IMG/VR virus record: IMGVR_UViG_3300033978_000457
Coordinates: 36,126-100,125 of that record
Length of the DNA: 64,000 bases
Direction: 5' to 3' (one strand)
From: a virus
Part shown: positions 57,028 through 63,059 of the stretch, piece after piece
How positions within the stretch are numbered: position 1 is the stretch's first letter
Layout of the letters: each line of letters begins with the position of its first letter
The notes under the pieces: model-generated
Seen by the model: the letters and a program-made list of their open reading frames with translations, nothing else
Databases searched by the model: none
What the model was told of the DNA's origin: nothing
Position numbers and translations under genes: made by a program

Positions 57028-57198
57028 TTACTCAGCAACTCGTGTAGGCTCATCAACAGGTGGAGTTACAGGAAGAGGCTGAGGCTCAGAACCTGGACCT
57101 GCATCAGCAGGAGGAGGAATTACGTCTGGCTTGGGCTCGCTATTGGAGCAAGCAGTAGCCATAAGAGCAAGAGCGATAGTTGCAGTAATAAGTTTCAT
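57028..57198 (-). CDS. Small Pro-rich lipoprotein
   Basis: 56 residues from ATG 57198. Signal MKLITATIALALMATACSN with lipobox, then Pro/Glu-rich disordered tail (PPPADAGPGSEPQPLPVTPP). Envelope-located; possible role in exclusion or lysis timing. No homologue recognised. Confidence 0.75.
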   Translation of the reverse strand: MKLITATIALALMATACSNSEPKPDVIPPPADAGPGSEPQPLPVTPPVDEPTRVAE

Positions 57199-57225
57199 TT
57201 TAGTCCTTTCAGTTACAATTAAAGA

Positions 57226-57308
57226 TGGTGTCCACGGAGAGACTCGAACTCTCACGATTACTCGCTGGATTCTAAGTCCAGTGCGTCTACCAATTCCGCC
57301 ACGAGGAC
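57226..57308 (-). tRNA. tRNA-Leu(TAG)
   Basis: Acceptor GTCCTCG/CGTGGAC (one mismatch), A73, encoded CCA, loop CTTAGAA on CTGGA/TCCAG, Leu-type D-arm and variable arm, T-loop TTCGAGT. Confidence 0.95.
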
Positions 57309-57314
57309 ATTGTA

Positions 57315-57397
57315 TGGTGGGCAGCTGTGGTTACGATCCACTCCCCAAAGGACGGGTTTTACAGACCCGATGCTGAAACCATCAGCTTTAGCTACCC
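57315..57397 (-). tRNA. tRNA-Tyr(GTA)
   Basis: Acceptor GGGTAGC/GCTGCCC, A73, encoded CCA, loop CTGTAAA on CGGGT/ACCCG, short type II variable arm. T-loop ATCGTAA is nonconsensus. Confidence 0.92.
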
Positions 57398-57619
57398 AAA
57401 GTATTTCTCTACGGACCATTGACCAAGCTCGGTGTACCCACCAATAACTACACCATCAACCACTACGCATGGGACGGTAGGCCAAATCTGTTTGTATTCT
57501 TCACTAGTAATATCTTCACCAACCCTAACCTGGATGTAATTAATTGCTAGCATATTAAGTAAATTGCGTGCTTTTACACAATAAGGGCAATCTTCTTTAG
57601 TATATAGAACAATTTGCAT
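57392..57619 (-). CDS. Glutaredoxin
   Basis: 75 residues. VLYTKEDCPYCVKARNLL holds the CPYC active site, TVPCVVVDGVVIGGYTEL the cis-Pro and GG glutathione site. Electron donor for the phage ribonucleotide reductase. Its TAG stop is bases 4-6 of tRNA-Tyr. Confidence 0.95.
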   Translation of the reverse strand: MQIVLYTKEDCPYCVKARNLLNMLAINYIQVRVGEDITSEEYKQIWPTVPCVVVDGVVIGGYTELGQWSVEKYFG

Positions 57620-57634
57620 TAGGTTTCCTTATGT

Positions 57635-57708
57635 TGGAGCGGACTACGAGATTCGAACTCGTTTCGACGGGTTGGAAACCCGAGGCACAACCCATATACC
57701 AAATCCGC
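57635..57708 (-). tRNA. tRNA-Gly(TCC)
   Basis: Acceptor GCGGATT/AGTCCGC, U73, encoded CCA, loop TTTCCAA, T-loop TTCGAAT. Confidence 0.95.
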
Positions 57709-57714
57709 TAAAAA

Positions 57715-57792
57715 TGGCTGGTAGCATTGGACTCGAACCAATCTCATTCCCGGTTAACAGCCGGGCACCCTCACCTGGAGAGCTAGCTACCA
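57715..57792 (-). tRNA. tRNA-Asn(GTT)
   Basis: Acceptor TGGTAGC/GCTACCA, G73, encoded CCA, loop CTGTTAA on CCCGG/CCGGG, T-loop TTCGAGT. Confidence 0.96.
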
Positions 57793-57972
57793 AGAAGAAT
57801 AGTCCGTAATATCTACTTTAACGAGAATAAACGGATCGTCTATAAATCTAAACATAGCATCTACGGCAATCCCTATGCCAGTTTGATGCTCAATAAGACC
57901 AGCAAAATAAATGTCATCCGAAGTGGCAAGTATAGTATCAATATGCCCATGCTCTACTTCGTTAAGCGTCAT
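57787..57972 (-). CDS. 61-residue hypothetical protein ending in tRNA-Asn
   Basis: MTLNEVEHGHIDTILATSDD... alpha/beta. The final TGG TAG is the start of the Asn tRNA. Function unknown. Confidence 0.65.
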   Translation of the reverse strand: MTLNEVEHGHIDTILATSDDIYFAGLIEHQTGIGIAVDAMFRFIDDPFILVKVDITDYSSW

Positions 57973-57988
57973 TTTAAATTCCTATGAT

Positions 57989-58064
57989 TGGCTGGGGCTG
58001 ATGGACTCGAACCACCGCATGGTAGAATCAAAGTCTACTGCCTTACCAGCTTGGCTAAGCCCCA
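57989..58064 (-). tRNA. tRNA-Gln(TTG)
   Basis: Acceptor TGGGGCT/AGCCCCA, G73, encoded CCA, loop CTTTGAT on GTAGA/TCTAC, T-loop TTCGAGT. Confidence 0.95.
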
Positions 58065-58069
58065 GCAAA

Positions 58070-58145
58070 TGGTGGACCCTATCGGACTCGAACCGATCAC
58101 CTCCTGCGTGCAAAGCAGGCGCTCTCCCAGATGAGCTAAGGGCCC
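58070..58145 (-). tRNA. tRNA-Ala(TGC)
   Basis: Acceptor GGGCCCT/AGGGTCC, A73, encoded CCA, loop TTTGCAC on CCTGC/GCAGG, T-loop TTCGAGT. Confidence 0.96.
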
Positions 58146-58322
58146 TTATTTAATCCTAATCTTCTGCACCCTAGTTTTAGGAGCTGCATCTTCCATTCTA
58201 TGCTTATGGTCTAGCCAACCAGCAGCCCACTCTGTAGCTTTCCAACTACCTCTATCGTAGGGATTCCGCTCTATGGGTACACCTTCGATGCGGGCCATTC
58301 TTCCTAGGCTGTATTCTTCCAT
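58146..58322 (-). CDS. Ribosome modulation factor (RMF)-like protein, copy 1
   Basis: 58 residues, ATG 58322 to TAA 58146, ending exactly at the Ala tRNA. Core GRMARIEGVPIERNPYDRGS followed by EWAAGWLDHKHR matches the RMF pattern G...A..G......PY.......W..GW, and the tail is basic (KTRVQKIRIK). RMF binds 30S/70S and forms inactive ribosome dimers. Activity here is inference. Confidence 0.72.
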   Translation of the reverse strand: MEEYSLGRMARIEGVPIERNPYDRGSWKATEWAAGWLDHKHRMEDAAPKTRVQKIRIK

Positions 58323-58335
58323 AAGTCACCTATAA

Positions 58336-58421
58336 TGGCGGAAAGCTGAGGTCTCGATCCCCAAACCTTTCGGTTCGCTTCCTTTAGCAAAGGAGCACAG
58401 ACCCTGTCTGCTTAACTTTCC
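58336..58421 (-). tRNA. tRNA-Ser(GCT)
   Basis: Acceptor GGAAAGT/GCTTTCC, G73, encoded CCA, loop TTGCTAA, long variable arm. Confidence 0.93.
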
Positions 58422-58627
58422 GTATTTTCTGCTCCGAAGAGATTAGTCCACTCTTCAGGTGTCACACCTGTCATAAGGAATTCCCGCTCACCTGCTGTCA
58501 GGTTCGGGAATGCATCTTGAATGAGAGGTCCGAAACCGCTTGCCCAAGTGGCGTAGGCTTCGGGGTCAATGTTCAGTTCCATGGTGTTAGCCGCGCCAGT
58601 AAAGGCAGAGATACGACCGATCTTCAT
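58412..58627 (-). CDS. Hypothetical protein ending in tRNA-Ser
   Basis: 71 residues, MKIGRISAFTGAANTMELNI..., with AGEREFLMTGVTPEEW. The TAA lies in the acceptor/D region of tRNA-Ser (10-nt overlap). Resembles small phage proteins with a GVTPEEW helix; function unknown. Confidence 0.7.
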   Translation of the reverse strand: MKIGRISAFTGAANTMELNIDPEAYATWASGFGPLIQDAFPNLTAGEREFLMTGVTPEEWTNLFGAENTES

Positions 58628-58651
58628 TTAGTTCTCCATCATTGAACAAAC

Positions 58652-58680
58652 AGTATAACCCGCATTGAGCGGGTTGTCAA
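58652..58680 (-). promoter_or_regulatory. Sigma70-like promoter with a hairpin spacer
   Basis: -35 TTGACA (58675-58680), -10 TATACT (58652-58657), box AAAAAAAAGTTC. The 17-bp spacer is itself an inverted repeat, ACCCGC-TCAAT-GCGGGT. Confidence 0.88.
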
Positions 58681-58895
58681 GAACTTTTTTTTAAGCTGTC
58701 TTCGTATTTTTTTGCCTTTTTAAAAGCTTCTCTAAATGCACGTTTAGGATTGTTTGCTATAGCAACGCATAGCACTGGCTCAAAAGCTAGCACATCCTTT
58801 GCTAAAATGACTTCCCACAGGTCTAGTCCTTGAGATATAGTCATTCGCCAATCTTCACCAAGTTTACGAAGGTCTTGCTCTTGCTCTACTAGCAT
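58677..58895 (-). CDS. Hypothetical helical protein
   Basis: 72 residues, MLVEQEQDLRKLGEDWRMTI; all-alpha with basic C-terminus (KRAFREAFKKAKKYEDS). Ends in the -35 of the promoter at 58652-58680. Confidence 0.7.
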   Translation of the reverse strand: MLVEQEQDLRKLGEDWRMTISQGLDLWEVILAKDVLAFEPVLCVAIANNPKRAFREAFKKAKKYEDSLKKSS

Positions 58896-58905
58896 CTTTA
58901 ACTCC

Positions 58906-58983
58906 TGGAGGAAAGGGTGGGATTCAAACCCACGGTTTTAAGGATTTGCAGTCCCTTGCGTTGGGTCACTCCGCCACCTTCCC
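58906..58983 (-). tRNA. tRNA-Cys(GCA)
   Basis: Acceptor GGGAAGG/CCTTTCC, U73, encoded CCA, loop CTGCAAA on AGGGA/TCCTT, T-loop TTTGAAT. Confidence 0.94.
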
Positions 58984-59074
58984 GAAAATATCAACTAGGT
59001 CCACTCAGGGGTTACAGCCCCTCGCTTCGCCCCCTGTAAGGAACCGCGCTGCGATATCCTGCGCGCCTATTCTT
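58984..59074 (-). other. Structured spacer between tRNA-Lys(CTT) and tRNA-Cys
   Basis: 91 nt, no ORF. Arms TACAG/CTGTA and CAGGGG/CCCCTG can form around 59000-59035; another GCGC-rich arm lies at 59050-59065. Fits the pattern of structured RNA between tRNAs. Confidence 0.4.
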
Positions 59075-59150
59075 TGGAGAACCAGGTGAGACTCGAACTC
59101 ACGTAAAGGAGATTAAGAGCCTCCCGCTAAACCACCTCAGCTACTGGTTC
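59075..59150 (-). tRNA. tRNA-Lys(CTT)
   Basis: Acceptor GAACCAG/CTGGTTC, U73, encoded CCA, loop CTCTTAA, T-loop TTCGAGT. Shares its acceptor stem with tRNA-Lys(TTT). Confidence 0.95.
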
Positions 59151-59318
59151 AATAGTGTAATATACTTCGCCTAGCGAGTCATCTTCAGCGTCTACCCTTA
59201 GATATTCTGCTACTAGCTCGACAGCTTCTTCTATAGAAGGTATCTCTATAGCAAAAGCTCTATGATCATCAGTATAACCGTACTCGTCTAGAGTATGGGT
59301 CAATATTCGGTATTTCAT
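59127..59318 (-). CDS. Hypothetical protein whose C-terminus is encoded by tRNA-Lys
   Basis: 63 residues from ATG 59318, MKYRILTHTLDEYGYTDDHR, alpha/beta. The last eight codons (EPVAEVV and stop) are the acceptor and D-arm of tRNA-Lys(CTT), a 24-nt overlap. Confidence 0.65.
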   Translation of the reverse strand: MKYRILTHTLDEYGYTDDHRAFAIEIPSIEEAVELVAEYLRVDAEDDSLGEVYYTIEPVAEVV

Positions 59319-59333
59319 AGTTACCTCTAAAAT

Positions 59334-59408
59334 TGGAGAACCAGGAGAATTTCGAAATCTCAACCTGCGGATTAAAAGCCCGACGCTCTGCCTTTGAGCT
59401 ACTGGTTC
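59334..59408 (-). tRNA. tRNA-Lys(TTT)
   Basis: Acceptor GAACCAG/CTGGTTC, U73, encoded CCA, loop CTTTTAA, T-loop TTCGAAA. Confidence 0.94.
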
Positions 59409-59414
59409 ATTATT

Positions 59415-59490
59415 TGGTACGCGGTGAGGGATTTGAACCCCCGACCAAGCCGTTATGAGCGGCCGGCTCTAACCACTGAGCTAACCGCGT
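59415..59490 (-). tRNA. tRNA-Met(CAT), or Ile2 if modified
   Basis: Acceptor ACGCGGT/ACCGCGT, A73, encoded CCA, loop CTCATAA, T-loop TTCAAAT. No initiator features (no 1-72 mismatch). Elongator Met or lysidine-modified Ile cannot be distinguished by eye. Confidence 0.93.
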
Positions 59491-59757
59491 TTAAAACATT
59501 CCGTCGTGCAGCTCTGGGTCATAAGGTTCTGCCCAGCCTTCGATGTGCTCTGTATAGCTGTCCTGATGCTCTTCGTCTTCAAACTCTTCGGGAGCATCTT
59601 CTATCGGGTAGTACCCGTATGACTCTGCATGTTGCAATGCCATGTCCCACACAACGCTATTTAAGTCTTCTTGTGTGTGGTCGTCAGGCATTTCCAGCAT
59701 TTCAGCACACTCTGTGCCCACTGTGGCAGCAAACATATGCACTACGTACTTTTTCAT
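59491..59757 (-). CDS. Acidic hypothetical protein
   Basis: 88 residues, MKKYVVHMFAATVGTECAEM..., then strongly acidic (EEFEDEEHQDSYTEHIEGWA). Stop abuts the Met tRNA. Resembles small acidic phage proteins; function unknown. Confidence 0.7.
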   Translation of the reverse strand: MKKYVVHMFAATVGTECAEMLEMPDDHTQEDLNSVVWDMALQHAESYGYYPIEDAPEEFEDEEHQDSYTEHIEGWAEPYDPELHDGMF

Positions 59758-59774
59758 TGCTTTTCTCTATAAAA

Positions 59775-59849
59775 TGGTACCCGGTGACGGGATTGAACCG
59801 CCGACAATTCCCGTGTAAAGGGAGCACTCTACCGCTGAGTTAACCGGGC
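59775..59849 (-). tRNA. tRNA-Val(TAC)
   Basis: Acceptor GCCCGGT/ACCGGGT, A73, encoded CCA, loop TTTACAC on CTCCC/GGGAA, T-loop TTCAATC. Confidence 0.95.
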
Positions 59850-59860
59850 TTAAAATTTGG

Positions 59861-60021
59861 TCAGTGTGCCATCTAGGCGTCTCCGGCCCACGCCGGTGTT
59901 CTAAGCTTTACCCTGTTGTCTCCTGTACACCTGTGCACGGATAACAAGCCTACGCTAGGGAATCTGCAACCTACTCTGCCCGTTAACAAGGCTACCCTCA
60001 GTTCCACTAAACTAACACTGA
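59861..60021 (-). ncRNA. 161-nt structured RNA element
   Basis: Closing helix TCAGTGT/ACACTGA (7 bp). Internal arms include ACACCGGCGTGGGCCGG and a GTGCACAGGTGTAC hairpin. Fills the gap between tRNA-Ile and tRNA-Val. No ORF. Confidence 0.5.
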
Positions 60022-60024
60022 TTC

Positions 60025-60098
60025 TGGTACTTCTTAAAAGAATCGAACTTTTATCTAACGCCTATCAAGCGCCTGCTCTACCATTGAGCTAAAGAAGT
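60025..60098 (-). tRNA. tRNA-Ile(GAT)
   Basis: Acceptor ACTTCTT/AAGAAGT, A73, encoded CCA, loop TTGATAG, T-loop TTCGATT. Confidence 0.94.
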
Positions 60099-60101
60099 AT
60101 A

Positions 60102-60251
60102 TTATTGTACTGGCTTGATCATGTAGTAGTGTTCTTCGTCCTCGAACTCATCTGCATCGAGATAAGAATCTACTAGCTCGTCGGCCTCTTCACGAGTTAC
60201 ATTACGGTCGATAACTACGCCGTCCATGTATACGTTGTATTTCTTTTCCAT
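60102..60251 (-). CDS. 49-residue acidic protein
   Basis: ATG 60251 to TAA 60102: MEKKYNVYMDGVVIDRNVTR then acidic helix (ADEFEDEEHYYMIK). Sits between two tRNAs with 4- and 15-nt gaps. Confidence 0.7.
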   Translation of the reverse strand: MEKKYNVYMDGVVIDRNVTREEADELVDSYLDADEFEDEEHYYMIKPVQ

Positions 60252-60265
60252 GTTTCACCTGTAAT

Positions 60266-60348
60266 TGGTATCCCCTGCCGGAATCGAACCGGCACTCCGA
60301 AGAAACAGATTTTAAGTCTGCCGCGTCTACCAGTTTCGCCAAGGGGAC
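60266..60348 (-). tRNA. tRNA-Leu(TAA)
   Basis: Acceptor GTCCCCT/AGGGGAT, A73, encoded CCA, loop CTTAAAA on GCAGA/TCTGT, long variable arm, T-loop TTCGATT. Confidence 0.96.
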
Positions 60349-60687
60349 TTAATCTTCTTTACCGAAAGTATCTCTAGTTCTTAGCACTTCTACCATATAA
60401 AGCAAAGAGGGCTTCTGACTCTTGGTTAACCCTACCATCTGCTCATAATCTAGATATAGCATCTCACAAATCTCGTGAACAAGCTCTTCCTTAGAGACGG
60501 GTTTATCCGCATACTTTGGGGTATACGGCACCTTCTGATAAATCTTAAGACGAGAGAGCTTTCCGATAATTGATCGTGTTGACACTTCAAATTTATCGGC
60601 TAGAAAATCCACTGTCTCCTTAGTAGGAGCGAAAGTGTATTCCTCTATCATGAGAGCGATCTGCTCGTCTGTGTATTTTTTGCTCAC
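60349..60687 (-). CDS. HTH DNA-binding protein, D5-like
   Basis: 112 residues. VDFLADKFEVSTRSIIGKLS is a clear HTH similar to the D5-like modules; upstream helix YTDEQIALMIEEY. C-terminal half helical. TAA directly abuts tRNA-Leu. Confidence 0.75.
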   Translation of the reverse strand: MSKKYTDEQIALMIEEYTFAPTKETVDFLADKFEVSTRSIIGKLSRLKIYQKVPYTPKYADKPVSKEELVHEICEMLYLDYEQMVGLTKSQKPSLLYMVEVLRTRDTFGKED

Positions 60688-60923
60688 TTAAATATCCCAA
60701 AAATTTCTTTTGTTTTGGTAACGGTCCAGATGTTATCTAACAGCTTTTCGTCATTACCACCGGCAGCTACATATTCAGCGCCTAATTTGATATATCTATC
60801 TTCCCAGTTTTCTACTAACTGCCTCACTTGGGCAGACAATTCGTTGATACGAGTTGCTTCATCTTCTAGCAATCGTAAGTGTTTCTCTAGCCCTTTATGT
60901 AGGGGGAATGCTTCTACAGTCAT
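60684..60923 (-). CDS. Helical hypothetical protein
   Basis: 79 residues; coiled-coil-like LEDEATRINELSAQVRQLVE. 4-nt overlap with the HTH gene. Function unknown. Confidence 0.65.
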   Translation of the reverse strand: MTVEAFPLHKGLEKHLRLLEDEATRINELSAQVRQLVENWEDRYIKLGAEYVAAGGNDEKLLDNIWTVTKTKEIFGIFK

Positions 60924-60966
60924 GAAATCTCCACATTCCTACGCGGCCCCGTCTCGCCCGTAGAAT

Positions 60967-61045
60967 GACATTCCGTTCCGGCATGGGAGCCCGGCCAGCA
61001 CTACAAGGTCCGCAGACACAAGAGTGAACATAGCCGCCGAATGTC
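60967..61045 (-). ncRNA. 79-nt structured RNA element
   Basis: Closing helix GACATTC/GAATGTC (7 bp); interior hairpin GGCCGGGCTCCCATGCCGG-type arm and a second arm with GTCTGCGGACC. Directly follows the 137-nt element. Confidence 0.5.
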
Positions 61046-61050
61046 TTACC

Positions 61051-61187
61051 TAAACTTTATGAAGTGTATATAAGGTATTTAACTGCTATAACCACCATTC
61101 TCACTTCGAAGTCTATAAATGGGTTGAGCAATCTAAGCATCCCTGTGCACCAGGGTTGTTTCTCTTATATACACGTCGTAAAGTTTA
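61051..61187 (-). ncRNA. 137-nt structured RNA closed by a 20-bp helix
   Basis: 61051-61074 pairs with 61164-61187: 9 bp, a symmetric 4-nt internal loop, then 11 bp. Inside are CCCTG-GTGCA-CAGGG and an ACTTCGAAGT hairpin flanked by GAGAATGG. No ORF. Architecture parallels the 214-nt RNA at 56570. Confidence 0.62.
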
Positions 61188-61193
61188 CAGAAA

Positions 61194-61268
61194 CATACAG
61201 AGACAAACCAGCATTCTCATCCCGTGAGTCGATCGTACGGGCTGTGCAAGGTTTTATCACTCTGTATG
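61194..61268 (-). ncRNA. 75-nt structured RNA, tRNA-sized
   Basis: Closing helix CATACAGAG/CTCTGTATG (9 bp). Inside, CAGC...GCTG encloses CCCGT-loop-ACGGG followed by GATGAGAAT. No tRNA loops or CCA. Confidence 0.55.
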
Positions 61269-61577
61269 CATCAATAAACTTCTCTGACCAAGCTCCGACC
61301 TTCGCTTGGGCAAGTCTCTAGCAATCTAGAGCCCTATAGAGTTTTGCAAAACTCTTCCACATCATTAAGGTAGGGCCACGACTTCCTACATCACGATGGT
61401 CATTTTTAACGAAAGGATGCTTGCATCCAAAACGCCGGGGCGGTACCGGTCTAACCGCCTATGCACATAATTTGAGTACTACTTATGTGACTGAAGTAGA
61501 CGGGGGCTCTCACCCAACTGGTCCGCACTATCACGGATATCTACTTAGTGGAACGTGATGTTAATGACCTCTTACCA
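61269..61577 (-). other. Gene-free structured segment
   Basis: 309 nt without a convincing ORF. Contains an 18-nt perfect palindrome AGAGTTTTGCAAAACTCT (61338-61355), CTCTAG/CTAGAG and GGATGC/GCATCC hairpins, CACATAA/TTATGTG, GGCGG/CCGCC, and a 53-nt two-hairpin element (61494-61546) closed by AAGTAGA/TCTACTT. Confidence 0.5.
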
Positions 61578-61769
61578 CTATGCGTCAAGTATTAGGACTT
61601 TAAAGTGCGTGCAATACCAATGCACTGAGGAGTAGGAAAATTCCTCGTCTGATTTTGGTACAGACCCTTCCAAGAACACCGTAGCGCCTACCGCGTCTAC
61701 CGGAATAGCCCAGGCTTTCAACCTGCACTTGTCTTGCATTCCTCGTGCGCAAAACCAAACACTATCCAA
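61578..61769 (-). CDS. 63-residue Cys/Trp-containing protein, TTG start
   Basis: TTG 61769 preceded by AAGGGG. Product MDSVWFCARGMQDKCRLKAW, then IPVDAVGATVFLEGSV and YSSVHWYCTHFKVLI. Amino-acid composition looks protein-like, with four Cys/His-type ligands. It is the only ORF in this structured region; could be chance. Confidence 0.5.
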   Translation of the reverse strand: MDSVWFCARGMQDKCRLKAWAIPVDAVGATVFLEGSVPKSDEEFSYSSVHWYCTHFKVLILDA

Positions 61770-62192
61770 TGTACCCCTTTGGCAGGAGCGTATCTTAAAC
61801 TAGAGTACGCACAGTAGTGAGTTACAAGTTTCTCACTAATAGCTGTCTCGCCGCTATTGCCCCTCGTCTATATGTCGGTGGGGTGTACCGGAACTGGAGA
61901 CGAGTAATGCCTTTCGGCACTTATTTACGTCTAGTGCGTTCGATTAATCGCGTCCAATCGCTCCCGTCATGGATCAGGTGGGTTTCAGAGGTCTCTATTG
62001 ACTTACCCATATCTCAACTCTGAGGCAAGGGGTCCCTTACGAGGCTCCCGAAGACTCTGGGCTTTTAGATTTCGCCCTACCTGTGCAACTTGAGGGTGTG
62101 CACAACCGCAGTAAGTGATTAGGTTTTAGCTCACTAGGGCTTTGTTTGTAATACGAGGTCAAGCCCTGTCTACATACAAACAACCATAAATC
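61770..62192 (-). other. Gene-free structured segment
   Basis: 423 nt with no minus-strand ORF. Hairpins include TTGTTTGTA/TACAAACAA, CTCGTCT/AGACGAG enclosing CGGT/ACCG, GTGAG/CTCAC, GCGTA/TACGC and GGGC/GCCC. Probably several small RNAs between the tRNA-like gene and the 63-residue ORF. Confidence 0.5.
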
Positions 62193-62263
62193 GCGCGGTG
62201 AAGGGGTTTGATACCTTCAGCTTCCACCATATCCGGTTCGCGTCTACCTTCCGCCAACCGCGC
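62193..62263 (-). pseudogene. Degenerate Leu-type tRNA
   Basis: Acceptor GCGCGGT/ACCGCGC and a typical Leu D-arm (TTGGCGGAAGGTAGACGC), but the anticodon arm forms only ACC/GGT around GGATAT, the T-loop is enlarged (GAAGG-9 nt-CCTTC) and CCA is not encoded. Probably a tRNA remnant or tRNA-shaped RNA. Confidence 0.5.
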
Positions 62264-62309
62264 TAGATCAAATGGACAGGCTTTGCCCCCTCTTCGATCT
62301 TGAATACAC

Positions 62310-62338
62310 AGTATACACGATATGGGCCCTGCAGTCAA
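62310..62338 (-). promoter_or_regulatory. Sigma70-like promoter for the structured-RNA region
   Basis: -35 TTGACT (62333-62338), 17-bp spacer, -10 TATACT (62310-62315), box AAAAATAGTTC. Second of two tandem promoters. Confidence 0.9.
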
Positions 62339-62358
62339 GAACTATTTTTCAGGCCTCG

Positions 62359-62385
62359 GGGAGAACTTCTTCTGGTTGTTCTCCC
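62359..62385 (-). terminator. Hairpin between tandem promoters
   Basis: GGGAGAAC/GTTCTCCC, 8 bp, 11-nt loop. Not followed by uridines. It forms only in RNA from the upstream promoter at 62397, so it may attenuate or protect that RNA. Confidence 0.5.
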
Positions 62386-62396
62386 ATCGTTTAAAC

Positions 62397-62425
62397 AGTA
62401 TAGCTGAGCTTCAGTCCCCAGTCAA
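62397..62425 (-). promoter_or_regulatory. Sigma70-like promoter, upstream of the tandem pair
   Basis: -35 TTGACT (62420-62425), 17-bp spacer, -10 TATACT (62397-62402), box AAAAAATACTTC. Confidence 0.9.
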
Positions 62426-62442
62426 GAAGTATTTTTTAACTC

Positions 62443-62673
62443 TCAGACCGCGCTGCCCATTGTTATGCCGACAGCGTAGATAAGTGTAATAACTCCCTGC
62501 ACAAAGAACAGGCTCCACTTCTTCCAAATCCACCCTAGATAAAGCCACCCGAGGTTGCCTACTAGGCTAATCCAAAGGTTGAAAGGGTGAATATTAAAAC
62601 TCGTTAGAGCTACCCCGACAATCAGGGTAGCTGTAATGCCCCACTCAAGGGTAAGATCTTTGTTCAGTGTCAT
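62443..62673 (-). CDS. DUF6552-like membrane protein
   Basis: 76 residues from ATG 62673. Three hydrophobic helices with the pattern SFNIHPFNLWISLVGNLGWL and GVITLIYAVGI, as in a small phage family (S.NIYPLn......W.....L.iIY..Gl). Function unknown. Confidence 0.75.
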   Translation of the reverse strand: MTLNKDLTLEWGITATLIVGVALTSFNIHPFNLWISLVGNLGWLYLGWIWKKWSLFFVQGVITLIYAVGITMGSAV

Positions 62674-62674
62674 T

Positions 62675-62881
62675 TCACATCTCGTTAAGTTCTTTGTTGT
62701 GCGCCTTACGCAGAGCAACAGCATATCTCCAGCCATCACCAAATTGTTCTTTGTCAGCCGGAACCAGATCGTCTAGGCACTCGTAGAAAGCATCTGCGTT
62801 GTCTCTACACTCAATAGCGTAGATGAAACCTTCGCGCCATGCAATTGGCTGGCCGAAGAAAATTCGATCAAGTTCTTTCAT
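62675..62881 (-). CDS. RMF-like protein, divergent copy
   Basis: 68 residues. AWREGFIYAIECRDNADAFY...FGDGWRYAVALRKAHNK keeps the (W/R)EGF.YA..C...W/GW..A arrangement of the two neighbouring RMF-like genes but lacks the CPY. Likely a diverged paralogue. 4-nt overlap with the next gene. Confidence 0.5.
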   Translation of the reverse strand: MKELDRIFFGQPIAWREGFIYAIECRDNADAFYECLDDLVPADKEQFGDGWRYAVALRKAHNKELNEM

Positions 62882-63045
62882 ATTTTTTCTCCAAGGTACT
62901 TATCACGAGCCCAAGTCCAACCCTCGTACCAGCTTTCTAGATGGTACTCATTGTCGTAGGGGCAATCGTTTTCGGACACGCCGTGCTCGTAATCTTCGTA
63001 TCCCCGAACCCACTCAGGACTATGCTTTGTAAAATCTACTATCAT
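62878..63045 (-). CDS. Ribosome modulation factor (RMF)-like protein, copy 2
   Basis: 55 residues from ATG 63045 (GAGGGGG upstream). WVRGYEDYEHGVSENDCPYD...SWYEGWTWARDK matches RMF RGYqaG...CPY.......W..GW.eA closely in spacing. Best RMF match in the window. Confidence 0.78.
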   Translation of the reverse strand: MIVDFTKHSPEWVRGYEDYEHGVSENDCPYDNEYHLESWYEGWTWARDKYLGEKI

Positions 63046-63059
63046 AAATAACCCCCTCC

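Noticed and set aside
61817-62023. 68-codon plus-strand frame in the structured-RNA region
   Set aside because: No promoter or ribosome site; falls across several hairpins on the transcribed minus strand.
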